Assembly (NCBI RefSeq): GCF_026151655.1
Contig: NZ_JAMQPN010000001.1
Location: 806,001-870,000 of the forward strand
Length of the DNA: 64,000 nt
Direction of reading: 5' to 3'
From: Leptospira soteropolitanensis
Lineage (GTDB): Bacteria; Spirochaetota; Leptospiria; Leptospirales; Leptospiraceae
The notes under the pieces are model-generated. The model had not been told where the DNA came from. It saw only the letters and a program-made list of their open reading frames with translations, and ran no database searches. Positions 1 through 9,936 of this stretch are shown piece by piece; positions within the stretch are counted from its first letter, which is position 1; each line of letters opens with the position of its first letter. The translations under genes and the position numbers were made by a program.

Positions 1-2476
1 GAATATTGAATTGAACCAAAGCATACCGGTTTTGATTTTGATGATAAATCTGCACTGGTCCATCTTCGATTTGAATTTCAGATAGTTCGTGTAAAGGCGC
101 AAAGGTTTTATTCCCGACCTTTACCGGTATATTTTTGATTTGTTCTGGGTTTGGGCCAACATCGGTTTTAACTGCTATATCGAATCGTTTCATGCCTTCA
201 TAAACGATACCTGCTGGTACTCCAGAGGAAATAGATTCCGTGACTCGGTTGACATCAAGTATGGATTGGTCATATCGTGCCAACTTTTCTCTGTTCGGTT
301 TGATGCGAAGGTATTCTAACCCGTACAATTGTTCGATTCGTAAATCGACGACACCAGGAACGTGTTTGATCTTCGTGGAGATTTCTTCTGCTATTGATTT
401 TAATTGGATTAGATCGTCGCCAAATATTTTGATTCCCACATCGGCTCGAATGCCTGCCATGATTTCATTATTTCGCATTTCAATTGGTTGCGATAGTCCG
501 TAGGCAACTTGAGGTGTTACTCTTTCGATGATTTCTTGTAACTTGGCTTCAATTTCTTGTTTGGTGAGATTCCATTCAGATCTAGGTTTCATATCTAAAT
601 ACATATCTGTTTTTTCGACCCCCATTGGTTCTATTGCCAATTCGGGAGATCCAGTTCTGGAAACTACTTCTGTGATTTCAGGAATTTCTTTAAGAATAGC
701 TTTCTCTATTTTCATGGAAGATTGTAAAGATTCGGTTAAAGTTGTTGATGGGTATCGACTAATTTCGATTAATAAATTTCCTTCATCTAGTTTGGGAAGG
801 AATTCTCCTCCTAATCGAAAAAATAAAACAATAGATAGGATGAGGATTCCGATTGAAGAATAGGTGACCTTTTTAGATTCTCTCAAACAATATTCTAGTT
901 TTGGAGTATACCAGTTGTGAATTTTTTGAAAAAACTTTGTTTCTCCTTCAGCGATATGACCTCCTTTTAAAAAGTAAGATGCTAGTACTGGTATTAATGT
1001 CAGTGTTAAAAAGAAAGCACCGAGTAGTGCAAAAAGTACGGTTGTCGCCATTGGAATAAACATTTTTCCTTCTGTTCCACTTAAGGTAAGGATTGGGATG
1101 TAAACAATTCCTATAATAATTTCTCCATAAATAGTAGCTTTCCGGACTTCAATGGTGGCTGTTAAAATAGTTTCTTTTTGTTCCTCATCAGTAAGATCTC
1201 GTTTTAATTCTTTTCTTTTTAATCCTAAGCGCCTATGAGAGTTTTCAATCAAAATGACCGCGCCATCTACAATGAGTCCAAAATCGATTGCTCCCATAGA
1301 CATTAAATTTGCCGGAAGGTCGCGCAAAAACATAAGTGTAATTGCAAATAACATAGCAAGAGGAATGACCGAAGCAATCACAAGACCTGACCGAAAATCT
1401 CCAATCATCAAAAACAAAATTATGATTACGAGAATGGCTCCTTCAGAGAGATTCCAAACAATTGTTTTTAAGGTATTTTTTACCATAATCGAACGATCAT
1501 AGTAAGGTTTAATTTTCATACCAGTTGGTAGAGTTTTTTCGATTTGCGAAATTTTATCTTTTACCGCGGTTGTTACTTCTAAAGAGTTTTCTCCGAGTAA
1601 CATTAGTGTTACGGCACCTACAACCTCAGATTTTCCAGAGGCGGTGGCGGCTCCTTTTCTTAACCTAGGACCTTCCACAATGGTAGCAAGACTACTTAAA
1701 TAAATGGGAAAACCATCTCCCATTTTTCCAACTTGGATCTTTTCAAAATCAGTTGTTGTTTTTAATAATCCATCGCTACCAACGATCAGTTGTTCACCTG
1801 ATTTTTCTATATATCCACTACCGGTAGAAAGATTGTTACTTTGTACGGCGTTTACAATTTGATTTAAAGAAACACCAAGAGAAGCTGCTTTAAAAGGATC
1901 TACAATAACTTGGTATTGTTTTGTTTTTCCTCCAAAACTATTAACTTCTACAATTCCTGGAACTGTTTTGAGTGTTGGATTGATATACCAATTTAAATAG
2001 GTAGTGAGTTCCATTTGACTATGAAATTCGCTCTCTAAGGTAAATTGAAAAACCTCACCAAGACCTGTGGTGATGGGACCAATCACTGGTTTTCCAAAAA
2101 TTGTGGGAATATTTTCTGAGGCTTCGGTTAGTTTTTCGCTAACCAACTGTCTGCTCTTCCACAAATCTGTACCATCCGCAAATACTGCAGTAACAAGAGA
2201 AAAACCGTAACGAGAAACAGATCGGACTTCAATTAAATTAGGAATTCCTGTGATGGCTCTTTCTACTGGTAGAGTAATATATTGCTCAATTTCTAAAGTA
2301 GATAACGCCGGTGAAGTAGTGATGACCTGAACTTGAACATTTGTAATATCAGGGACAGCATCTACTTTTAAATGTTTTAGAGAATAAAATCCACCAAATA
2401 TAAGTAATGCGGTAAGGATTAAAACCAATAACCGATTATGTAATGATACTTGAACAATTTTTGTTAAGAATTCCAT
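1..2476 (-). CDS. czcA: Heavy-metal efflux RND transporter, CzcA/CusA family (3' end cut by window)
   Basis: Inner-membrane proton-driven pump of a tripartite metal efflux system. The reading frame is open from the ATG at 2476 to the window edge, so about 825 residues are present and the C-terminal part is missing. The start reads MEFLTKIVQVSLHNR, typical of the family, followed by the first membrane helix and a long periplasmic loop. Around residues 399-412 the fourth membrane segment carries DFGLIVDGAVILIEN. The acidic DFG...DG...EN pattern is that of CzcA-type pumps for Zn/Co/Cd/Ni, not the CusA copper/silver pattern. It starts one base after the stop of the adaptor gene, so the two are co-translated. 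The metal is inferred from the motif only. Confidence 0.9.
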   Translation of the reverse strand, partial: MEFLTKIVQVSLHNRLLVLILTALLIFGGFYSLKHLKVDAVPDITNVQVQVITTSPALSTLEIEQYITLPVERAITGIPNLIEVRSVSRYGFSLVTAVFADGTDLWKSRQLVSEKLTEASENIPTIFGKPVIGPITTGLGEVFQFTLESEFHSQMELTTYLNWYINPTLKTVPGIVEVNSFGGKTKQYQVIVDPFKAASLGVSLNQIVNAVQSNNLSTGSGYIEKSGEQLIVGSDGLLKTTTDFEKIQVGKMGDGFPIYLSSLATIVEGPRLRKGAATASGKSEVVGAVTLMLLGENSLEVTTAVKDKISQIEKTLPTGMKIKPYYDRSIMVKNTLKTIVWNLSEGAILVIIILFLMIGDFRSGLVIASVIPLAMLFAITLMFLRDLPANLMSMGAIDFGLIVDGAVILIENSHRRLGLKRKELKRDLTDEEQKETILTATIEVRKATIYGEIIIGIVYIPILTLSGTEGKMFIPMATTVLFALLGAFFLTLTLIPVLASYFLKGGHIAEGETKFFQKIHNWYTPKLEYCLRESKKVTYSSIGILILSIVLFFRLGGEFLPKLDEGNLLIEISRYPSTTLTESLQSSMKIEKAILKEIPEITEVVSRTGSPELAIEPMGVEKTDMYLDMKPRSEWNLTKQEIEAKLQEIIERVTPQVAYGLSQPIEMRNNEIMAGIRADVGIKIFGDDLIQLKSIAEEISTKIKHVPGVVDLRIEQLYGLEYLRIKPNREKLARYDQSILDVNRVTESISSGVPAGIVYEGMKRFDIAVKTDVGPNPEQIKNIPVKVGNKTFAPLHELSEIQIEDGPVQIYHQNQNRYALVQFNI

Positions 2477-2477
2477 G

Positions 2478-3617
2478 TTATTCTCCGCCAAATGTTGATT
2501 TGAAGAGAATTGCCTTGAGTTCAAAGGCTCCTTTAGTTACGACTCGATCACCTTCGGTAATTCCAGAAATGACTTCTGTTTTCCCATCAGTTGTGATTCC
2601 TGTTGTAATTTCATTCCATTTAAATTCGTTACTTTTAGATTCTATAAATATAAATTTTTTATTTTGATAAGATTGGATAGCTTCTTCAGAGATTTGAATT
2701 CCTTTTCTACCGTTGACATTCAAAATTGCTTTGCCAAACAATCCTATCTTTGCTTTTCGACCTTTATTTTTAAAAACAAGTCTCGCATGAACAGTTCTAG
2801 ATTCTGGATCTACTTTTTCTCCGATATGTTCTAAAATTCCTTCAAATTCAAAATCAGGATAAGCATTTAGGATAATTTTTCCGGGAATCCCTTCAGAGAG
2901 ATATTTTAAATCGTTTTCAAAAATCTTTGCTTGGAACCAAAGTTTTGACAATTCGGCAATTGTCGTTAGGATTTGATTACCCAAAACGATCGATCCCGGG
3001 ATGGCATTTCTTGACAAGGCAAGTCCAGATCTCGGAGAAAAAACGGTGTAGACACCTGATGCAGAATTATCAATGGCAAGTCCGTTCGCACGTAAGTTTT
3101 CTTCTGCGGAAATTTTTTCGGATTCAATCACTTTAAGATTTGATTCTGCATCAATAAGCTCTTGTTTGGCGGCTAAATTCATTTTTACTAATGAACTAAT
3201 CCTATTTAAGTTTTGTTCGGCCGCCGTGTATTTTGATTTTGCTACCAAATAAGCCGATCTTAGTTTCGCTAACTCTGGGGAGTCGATGGTTGCTAGTTTT
3301 TGTCCTTTTTTTATGGAATCACCTTCCACAAATGAAACCGAGGTAATTCGTCCAGAGATCCTTGCTGGTACGTCAATGATCGCATCTGGGACTGCTTCTG
3401 TTTCACCAATGAGTTCAATTTTTGTTCCAATAGGTTCTGTTTTAGCAATTTCAATTTCTAAGGATAAGTTTTTTCTGTTCTCCTCCAAGATTTTTACAAC
3501 ATCTTTGGATTCTTCAGTACTTTCTGAAATCGTATTCGGTTCTCTAAATTTCCAGAAGTAAATAGAAATGGCAACGAAAAGGATTGAGCTAAGAAGTATT
3601 ATAGTTTGTTTTTTCAT
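2478..3617 (-). CDS. czcB: Efflux RND transporter periplasmic adaptor subunit (CzcB/CusB-like)
   Basis: Membrane fusion protein of 379 residues linking the inner-membrane pump to the outer-membrane channel. Residues 7-24 form a membrane anchor. A charged linker is followed by a biotinyl-lipoyl half motif (near VPARISGRITSVSFVEGD), an alpha-helical hairpin rich in Lys/Glu around residues 125-185, the second lipoyl half (VFSPRSGLALSRNAIPG) and a beta-barrel region. No His-rich metal-binding N terminus is visible, unlike classical CzcB. Its start overlaps the stop of the channel gene by 4 bases (ATGA), and the pump gene follows after one base, giving a C-B-A order. Confidence 0.9.
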   Translation of the reverse strand: MKKQTIILLSSILFVAISIYFWKFREPNTISESTEESKDVVKILEENRKNLSLEIEIAKTEPIGTKIELIGETEAVPDAIIDVPARISGRITSVSFVEGDSIKKGQKLATIDSPELAKLRSAYLVAKSKYTAAEQNLNRISSLVKMNLAAKQELIDAESNLKVIESEKISAEENLRANGLAIDNSASGVYTVFSPRSGLALSRNAIPGSIVLGNQILTTIAELSKLWFQAKIFENDLKYLSEGIPGKIILNAYPDFEFEGILEHIGEKVDPESRTVHARLVFKNKGRKAKIGLFGKAILNVNGRKGIQISEEAIQSYQNKKFIFIESKSNEFKWNEITTGITTDGKTEVISGITEGDRVVTKGAFELKAILFKSTFGGE

Positions 3618-4945
3618 GGTTTGACCTCAAATGAGTCGCTAGGTAGACCGAGAACACGGACAAGTTCAATTTGGGATAATTCAAATTCAGATTTTGTGTT
3701 CAGGTAATTTAATTTCGTTTGTAAAAGAATTCTTTGTAGGTTGATGGCATCGATAATTTTCATTTTACCGAATTGAATTGCTTCCTGTAGATTTTTTAAA
3801 TCCGATTCAGCACGTTCCATTTTGTTTTTATCATAGAGTTTGATTTCTTCGGAAAGGTTTATAAAATTAGTAAGTGCAAAAAGAACTTCCTGTTTGATAT
3901 TCCTAGACACCGATTCTTTAAGTTCTTTGTTACTGTCGACTTTTGACGTTGCAATAATGGTTTCACCTTCGTAATCTCGCCAGACTGTCAAGGGTAAACT
4001 TAACATTCCTCCAACTACCTTCTCGTTAAATCCATCATTTTGTGCAAATGCTCCCAAAGTGACGTTTGGGATTTTCTGTCGCCTAACTTCATTTTGTCGT
4101 AAAATTGATAATTCAATTTCCTTTTCTGACAATGATAGTTCAGGGCGCATTCTCATTGCCATTTGAATTAAATCCACTTTTTCATTTGGTAACTCTTTAG
4201 GCAAAGTCCAGTTATGATTCGGGATTGTGTCAATTTCAAGAGGTAAACCAAGTAATATTTCGAGTTCCGATTTTGCATTTTCAGACAAACGATGTGTTTG
4301 GTTCCAAATTTTAAAGATTCGAATTTCTTCTGATTCTGAGAGAGATTCGTCTACACCTGGAGATAAACCTTCGTTAACTCTTGCTTTCGAAACTTTCCTT
4401 AGTTCTTTGACAAGGTTTAAGCTATTGAAACTATTTTCTTCTTCTAGAAGTAGATAACGATACCTTGTCATCTTTTTTAAAGCATCAAACTCTAGAGATC
4501 TTCTTACTGTTTCTAAACGGAAGACTTGTGCTTTAAATTCTTCATCAGCAATTTGAACTCCGATTTCTCGTTTTCCATTGGTAAAAATTTCTTGGTTTAC
4601 CATTACTTGAAAGTTATTCGCTGCGTTAGGTCCCGATAGAAATGTGGTACCCGAAGATTCTTCTCTTCTAGTTGCCACATAACTGCTAAAAATTGGATTC
4701 GATGGAAAGTAGTAAGAAGCAATTTTTTTTCTACCAGAGATCTCCTTGAGTTTGATTTCTTCAACCCGGAAGTCGGGATGTTTAATGACGATGCAATGAC
4801 TCAGTTCCGCTATGGTATTATTTTTTTTACAGCTTACGTCATAAGATTCATTTGAATCCGGATGAACCGGATTTGCTGTAAAGTATATGTAAACCAAACA
4901 ATAAGCCATTACTTTAAGTTGTTTGGGTAAAAGATTAAAGTACAT
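3614..4945 (-). CDS. czcC: TolC-family outer membrane efflux protein (CzcC/CusC-like)
   Basis: Outer-membrane factor of 443 residues that would form the exit duct of the metal efflux complex. An N-terminal hydrophobic stretch (about residues 10-25) is a plausible signal peptide. The rest shows two long helical, Glu/Lys-rich repeats typical of OEP domains, including LRKVSKARVNEGLSPGVDES in the first half and NLQEAIQFGKMKIIDAINLQ in the second. It leads the czcCBA set and overlaps the adaptor gene by 4 bases. A 42-base gap separates it from the small Cys/His-rich gene upstream, so it may share that operon. Confidence 0.85.
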   Translation of the reverse strand: MYFNLLPKQLKVMAYCLVYIYFTANPVHPDSNESYDVSCKKNNTIAELSHCIVIKHPDFRVEEIKLKEISGRKKIASYYFPSNPIFSSYVATRREESSGTTFLSGPNAANNFQVMVNQEIFTNGKREIGVQIADEEFKAQVFRLETVRRSLEFDALKKMTRYRYLLLEEENSFNSLNLVKELRKVSKARVNEGLSPGVDESLSESEEIRIFKIWNQTHRLSENAKSELEILLGLPLEIDTIPNHNWTLPKELPNEKVDLIQMAMRMRPELSLSEKEIELSILRQNEVRRQKIPNVTLGAFAQNDGFNEKVVGGMLSLPLTVWRDYEGETIIATSKVDSNKELKESVSRNIKQEVLFALTNFINLSEEIKLYDKNKMERAESDLKNLQEAIQFGKMKIIDAINLQRILLQTKLNYLNTKSEFELSQIELVRVLGLPSDSFEVKP

Positions 4946-4987
4946 AAAACCTCCTAAAAGTGTTCATGCAATGAAATTGCAAATCAA

Positions 4988-5383
4988 CTAAGAGAGGTTC
5001 TGTTTAGGTGGACGGAAAAAATTATTTAAAGTAACCAGTTTTGGGATAAGAATGTCAGGTTGTTTGATATAAATTTTATGAAGTTGTATGAGTACATGAG
5101 AAAGATGTAAGTCCCAAGAGCAGGACATAATCAAATTGCAAGGACAAGAAAAACAGACATGGTCTGTATGTTCACCGTCTTCTTGTAAATCATGACCAGG
5201 ATTTAATCCGAAAGCATGATCCAAAAAAGCGTAAGGACATCCACTTTCTGGGATACCGATAAGTCCGCAATTGACTTCATTGTCAACAATGCGTTGGTAA
5301 ATAAAATGAGTGGAAAATAAAAATATAAAGCTAAACAAAAAAACTTTCTTCCAGAATCTTAGTTTTTTCAGATTTAGCTTCAT
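4988..5383 (-). CDS. Small Cys/His-rich membrane-anchored protein upstream of czcCBA
   Basis: Hypothetical protein of 131 residues. The ATG at 5383 was chosen over a longer frame because it has an AGGG ribosome-binding site and lies just 4 bases past the stop of the preceding gene. A basic N terminus and one hydrophobic helix (residues 13-30) suggest an exported or anchored protein. The remainder is rich in possible metal ligands: C39, C49, H56, H64, H72, H75, C77, C80, C82, C88, H93 and H97, with the core HTDHVCFSCPC. It ends in FFRPPKQNLS. Its position before a metal efflux operon suggests metal capture or sensing in the periplasm. No family is recognised, so this is inference. Confidence 0.7.
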   Translation of the reverse strand: MKLNLKKLRFWKKVFLFSFIFLFSTHFIYQRIVDNEVNCGLIGIPESGCPYAFLDHAFGLNPGHDLQEDGEHTDHVCFSCPCNLIMSCSWDLHLSHVLIQLHKIYIKQPDILIPKLVTLNNFFRPPKQNLS

Positions 5384-5387
5384 CACC

Positions 5388-6476
5388 CTACTTAAAGTTT
5401 GGTATCCCCTTTGCAATTTGCAATAACTTATCTGCAATTTCTGGCACACAAATAGGGGAAACATGGCTACTATCGACAAAAGTTTTACAATTTGTATTCC
5501 CTTTGTTCAAAGATATCAGACGAATATTTTTTGAATTTGGATCCACCAAAGGTCTACCAAAAGTTTCCATTAAATTTCCACCCGTGATCGATTTTCGGAG
5601 TTGGCTGTAGTATGGGTGGACTTGTGGTTCCCAGAGCACGGTCGGAATATTATGTTCCTCAGCATGTTGGATGATTTTCTTTAGAAAGCCATATTCCGTT
5701 TCAGAAAAGGTATAATTTGTAAGTAACAGTTCACGTTGAGATTCACTATAATCTACGATCCGATCTTTGAATTCTTGTGGTGTGAAATTATCTAAGTTGA
5801 TCCCAATTTTATTAGGATCAAAAGGTCTTTTTTTATTTAAGTAAGAGGCAAGTGCAATGAAGTAAGTATCATCATTAGCGGTTTTACCTTTGATCCAATT
5901 AGATACTCCTTGTGTTGGGCTAAAATGGTAGTTATAAGAAAGGAAAAACAATTTTGATAAGATTTCCCGTTGGTATTTAAAATTGAAAGTTGGGTAAATG
6001 TCGATTAACTCATCCTCATGCAACATTAACTCTTGCCATTTGGATTTGTAAGAAAACACATTGTTTTCATTTAACATTTCTTCAGAAAATTCCAAAAACA
6101 ACAAATCAGGTTTAAAACCTGACTTGGTCATCGATTGGATCATTAAATAAAATAAAAAATATTCGGATGCTTTTATGGAAGATCTAGTTTCGAAATAAAT
6201 TGGTCCATCATAAGTAGATTGGTTTACAGGAATTTTATCCCATTCGTGAAAAATATCAGAACGAGAAGTGCCAGTAACAACAACTACTTTAGTATTTTCT
6301 GATTGGAGTTTTTTATCTTCCTCCCAAACTTTTGGTAAACCAACTAGTACGTTTTGTCCAGATTTGTAAGCTCTTCGACCAGCTTCTCTTAACTCCGGTA
6401 TACAAACCATTTTATCAACCAGAAAGACAATGAAGATGATGAAAAAAGGATATAAATAAATTCGTTTTTGGTTCAT
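5388..6476 (-). CDS. DUF1574-like, SGNH-hydrolase-fold protein partnered with MBOAT
   Basis: Protein of 362 residues with one N-terminal membrane helix (residues 8-24) and an extracytoplasmic domain. VVVVTGTSRSDIF around residues 64-75 looks like the serine block of SGNH/GDSL-type enzymes (Ser71). DSSHVSP near the C terminus supplies a plausible Asp335/His338 pair. Leptospira genomes contain many such DUF1574 proteins. The gene lies 8 bases after the MBOAT gene. By analogy with AlgI/AlgJ-type and DltB/DltD pairs, it would complete transfer of an acyl group from MBOAT to a cell-surface acceptor. The acceptor is unknown. Confidence 0.7.
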   Translation of the reverse strand: MNQKRIYLYPFFIIFIVFLVDKMVCIPELREAGRRAYKSGQNVLVGLPKVWEEDKKLQSENTKVVVVTGTSRSDIFHEWDKIPVNQSTYDGPIYFETRSSIKASEYFLFYLMIQSMTKSGFKPDLLFLEFSEEMLNENNVFSYKSKWQELMLHEDELIDIYPTFNFKYQREILSKLFFLSYNYHFSPTQGVSNWIKGKTANDDTYFIALASYLNKKRPFDPNKIGINLDNFTPQEFKDRIVDYSESQRELLLTNYTFSETEYGFLKKIIQHAEEHNIPTVLWEPQVHPYYSQLRKSITGGNLMETFGRPLVDPNSKNIRLISLNKGNTNCKTFVDSSHVSPICVPEIADKLLQIAKGIPNFK

Positions 6477-6484
6477 AAGTTCTC

Positions 6485-7855
6485 TCAGAATTGGAAATAG
6501 ATAAATGTTTCCACTGGGTTTTCAATTTTGACTAATGCGAAGAAAACGAGTAAGGAAAATATTGGAACCAACCAATGCACGTATGGTTGCAGTTTTTCTT
6601 TAAAATAGTTTTTGTATTCAACAAACTGAAAGACGTAACAAGCAAATATTAATAACCAAAAATCTGGTTTATAAATAAAATTTTTCGCCGTGGAAGTGGA
6701 TGCTGACCAAAATTTATAAATTCCTTGTAAGGAATCTATCCGAAAGAAAGGGCTGACTAAATTGAATCCGATAAATACATAGATAAATCCAATTACTTTT
6801 TGTTTGGTATTCATGTCCTTTCTGTTCATTTTGCCGAAAGTAAATCGTTCAATAGCAAGGAAGATGCCGTGTAAAAACCCCCAAATAAAAAATGTATATG
6901 TATTTCCATGCCATAATCCTGCCAAAGCCATAACGGTGACAGTATTGAACATAAAACGCGACTCGGATACTCTATTCCCACCTAACGGGATATAAAGATA
7001 GTCTCTGATCCATGTTGATAAAGTAATGTGCCACCTGGACCAAAATTCAGAAAAACTAACCGATAAAAATGGAGAACGAAAGTTTTCTGGAATTTCATAC
7101 CCAAGTAAAAATGCAGAGCCTCGCGCAAGATCTGTATAACCAGAAAAATCTCCATAAACCTGTAATGAGAAAGCCATAGTAGAAATAAAGATACTTAGCC
7201 CATCGTATCCGGCCGGATCAGCAAAAACTGGATTGATGGACTTTGCAATTTGATCTGCAATTAAAACTTTTTTAATAATACCTGAGAGTATATGTAGAAT
7301 GCCTCGGTGTACGAAATCCCAATTGAGTTTAGCATGATCGATTTGTTCATAAAAATCATCATGACGCATGATGGGACCTGCGATGAGTTGTGGGAAAAAT
7401 AAAATAAAAAGTAGAAAATTGGTAAATGGAGATTCGGTGAATTTGCCTCTCCAAGCATCAACGAGATAGGCAATCATTTGAAAAGTATAGAAGCTGATCG
7501 CCAGGGGAAGAGCAAATTGACTTAATGATTGGATAAAGGGTATTGATATTTCGCCTTCTTTACTTAAAAATTGTAAATAAGTCAGTATATATTTGAAGAA
7601 ACAAAGGTTCAGTAAGTTGATTACTACACCTAAAACTAAAAAGATTTTCTTTCTAGTTTTTAAGATTCCTAAAACGAAAAAATGAGTGATGAGGATGAAA
7701 AGTAAAAAGTGAGATAAAAAAGAAAGGCTCCAATATCCATAAAATACTAAGGAGAAAAAAATCAGAATGTACTTTCTGAACCTTCCGGGAGCCATCCAAT
7801 AGATAGTATAACAACCTACAAAAAATAGAAAATAGTCAATGGAGTTGAACAGCAT
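6485..7855 (-). CDS. MBOAT family O-acyltransferase (AlgI/DltB-like)
   Basis: Polytopic membrane acyltransferase of 456 residues with about ten hydrophobic segments. It shows the family core: PQLIAGPIMRHDDF near residues 160-173, FSEFWSRWHITLSTWIRDYL near 270, and LAGLWHGNTYTFFIWGFLHG near 312-331 with the catalytic histidine of the WHG motif. Such proteins carry an acyl group across the membrane for attachment to a surface polymer. The next gene encodes an SGNH-like partner, forming a two-gene acyl-transfer unit. The start MLFNSIDYFLF is typical of the family. Confidence 0.9.
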   Translation of the reverse strand: MLFNSIDYFLFFVGCYTIYWMAPGRFRKYILIFFSLVFYGYWSLSFLSHFLLFILITHFFVLGILKTRKKIFLVLGVVINLLNLCFFKYILTYLQFLSKEGEISIPFIQSLSQFALPLAISFYTFQMIAYLVDAWRGKFTESPFTNFLLFILFFPQLIAGPIMRHDDFYEQIDHAKLNWDFVHRGILHILSGIIKKVLIADQIAKSINPVFADPAGYDGLSIFISTMAFSLQVYGDFSGYTDLARGSAFLLGYEIPENFRSPFLSVSFSEFWSRWHITLSTWIRDYLYIPLGGNRVSESRFMFNTVTVMALAGLWHGNTYTFFIWGFLHGIFLAIERFTFGKMNRKDMNTKQKVIGFIYVFIGFNLVSPFFRIDSLQGIYKFWSASTSTAKNFIYKPDFWLLIFACYVFQFVEYKNYFKEKLQPYVHWLVPIFSLLVFFALVKIENPVETFIYFQF

Positions 7856-7946
7856 TTTCCCTAGAATTTCTGCGATATTTTTTTCTACCAGTCATTTTAC
7901 ACAATCATACTTGCCTCAAAAATCAAACTCAGGAAGATCAGTCTTC

Positions 7947-9911
7947 ATGGCGACTCAAAATATACTTTGGACACCTCATTCAAAAGAAACCAACCTTTCT
8001 CGTTTTTTTGGCCATCTAGAAACTAAGTTAGGGAAGACGTTTTTAGATTATGTTTCTTTTCATAAATTTTCTGTGGATGAATATCAATTATTTTGGAAAG
8101 AGTGGTTGTCATACTCTGGATTCAAATTACATAAAGAACCAGAAAAAACGATAGAGCTCGGCCATCATTTTTCAAAGTCAAATTGGTTTCCCGGTGCTTT
8201 ATTTAATTTTGCAGAGAATTTATTAGAAGTTGGAAAACCACAAGATATGGCTTTGGTGTTTTATTCCGAGGATGGTAATATTCAGAAGTTAACTTATCTG
8301 GAAATGAAAAATGAAGTTTTGAAATTGCAAAAACATTTGATTTCGCTTGGAATAAAAAAGGGAGATCGAGTTGTTGGTCTTGTTCCGAATGCACCAATAT
8401 CCACGATTGGAATGTTGGCAACAACTTCGTTAGGTGCTATATGGTCAAGTGCTTCCCCTGACTTTGGTGTTCGGGGAATTTTGGACCGGTTCGAACAGAT
8501 AAATCCGAAGGTTCTCATTTCTGTAGAATCTTATTTGTTTAAGGGTAAAAAGATTTCGATCACCGATAAACTGGAAGAAGTTTCTATTCAATTAAAAAAT
8601 ACCAAAAACTCAGAGTTTAAACAGACATTGATTTATGATTTTGTTGAACGAGTAAAAGACTTTGGAAAAATACAGTTACCTCACAGATATTCCGAGATTA
8701 ATCCTCCGAATTCTTCTGATCAAATGACTTATACTTCCATATCATTTTCCGATCCAGTATATATTATGTTTTCTTCCGGGACAACTGGTCTTCCAAAATG
8801 TATTGTTCAAGGTGGGGGAGTGTTACTAAATCATACCAAAGAACTTTCGTTACATTGTAACTTATCCAAGTTAGATAGATTTTTTTATTATACAACTTGT
8901 GGATGGATGATGTGGAATTGGTCACAGTCTGCTTTGGCATTGGGCGCAACACTTTATCAATTTGATGGTAATCCTTTTCATCCAAATTGGGAGATTCTTT
9001 GGTCTATGGCTGAGAAAGAATCCATTAAAGTTTTTGGAACAAGCGCTAAATATCTTTCCGTTTTAGAGGAAGATAAGGTTTCTATAGAATCCAAATACCC
9101 TTTGCCTTCTCTGGAAGTTATCCTTTCAACAGGTTCTCCATTACCAAACTCAGGATTTCGTTATGTTTATGAGAATATAAAGAAAGATGTACAGTTGTCT
9201 TCCATCTCTGGCGGAACAGACTTAAACGGATGTTTTGCTTTAGGAAATCCCAACTTACCGGTGTATGAAGGTCAAATCCAATGTAAAGGCCTTGGAATGG
9301 ATGTACAGGTGTTTGATGATATGGGAAAGTCTGTCTTGAACCAAAAAGGGGAGTTGGTTTGCCCCACACCATTCCCGTCCATGCCTCTTTTCTTTTGGAA
9401 TGATGAGACAGGTGTAAAATACAAATCTGCATATTTTGAAACTTATGATAATATTTGGTGTCACGGAGATTTTGCATCGATCACACCTGAAAATGGTTTG
9501 GTGATTTATGGTCGGTCCGACGCCACTTTAAACCCAGGAGGGGTTAGGATTGGTACTGCGGATATTTATTCCGTAGTCTCTACGATCCCAGAAGTGAAAG
9601 ACAGTGTGATCATTGGTCAAGAATATAAGGACGATGTTAGAGTGGTTTTGTTTGTTGTTACAGCAGACGGGATAATTCTTGATGAAAGTCTGATTAAAAA
9701 AATTAAAGAACGGATCAAACAAGAAACATCGCCGAGGCATGTACCGTCTTTAATCCTTTCTGTTCCCGAAATACCTTATACGGTAAATGGAAAAAAAGTG
9801 GAAATTGCCGTAAAACAAACTGTAGCTGGACTAGAAGTTAAAAATAAAAATGCTTTAGCGAATCCTCATTCGCTCGAATATTTTAAGAATTTAGCAGAAC
9901 TTGCCGTATAA
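7947..9911 (+). CDS. Acetoacetate-CoA ligase (acetoacetyl-CoA synthetase)
   Basis: ATP-dependent activation of acetoacetate to acetoacetyl-CoA (EC 6.2.1.16), a ketone-body and polyhydroxybutyrate-type carbon pathway. 654 residues, matching the usual ~650. The ATG at 7947 was preferred to one 108 bases upstream because MATQNILWTP matches the family N terminus. ANL-superfamily motifs are present: IMFSSGTTGLPKCIVQ near residue 276 (AMP binding), the GGTDL region, YGRSDATLNPGGVRIG, and YTVNGKKVEIAVKQ near residue 613 with the catalytic lysine. The acetoacetyl-CoA synthetase type, rather than acetyl-CoA synthetase, is indicated by the N terminus and by GWMMWNW. It is divergent from the MBOAT gene. 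Confidence 0.88.
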   Translation: MATQNILWTPHSKETNLSRFFGHLETKLGKTFLDYVSFHKFSVDEYQLFWKEWLSYSGFKLHKEPEKTIELGHHFSKSNWFPGALFNFAENLLEVGKPQDMALVFYSEDGNIQKLTYLEMKNEVLKLQKHLISLGIKKGDRVVGLVPNAPISTIGMLATTSLGAIWSSASPDFGVRGILDRFEQINPKVLISVESYLFKGKKISITDKLEEVSIQLKNTKNSEFKQTLIYDFVERVKDFGKIQLPHRYSEINPPNSSDQMTYTSISFSDPVYIMFSSGTTGLPKCIVQGGGVLLNHTKELSLHCNLSKLDRFFYYTTCGWMMWNWSQSALALGATLYQFDGNPFHPNWEILWSMAEKESIKVFGTSAKYLSVLEEDKVSIESKYPLPSLEVILSTGSPLPNSGFRYVYENIKKDVQLSSISGGTDLNGCFALGNPNLPVYEGQIQCKGLGMDVQVFDDMGKSVLNQKGELVCPTPFPSMPLFFWNDETGVKYKSAYFETYDNIWCHGDFASITPENGLVIYGRSDATLNPGGVRIGTADIYSVVSTIPEVKDSVIIGQEYKDDVRVVLFVVTADGIILDESLIKKIKERIKQETSPRHVPSLILSVPEIPYTVNGKKVEIAVKQTVAGLEVKNKNALANPHSLEYFKNLAELAV

Positions 9912-9936
9912 GGATTCTAACGGTATTCTCAATTGC

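Noticed and set aside
9118..9477. 119-residue open frame on the minus strand within acetoacetyl-CoA synthetase
   Set aside because: Antisense to a well-supported gene; no motif, no ribosome-binding site and odd composition.
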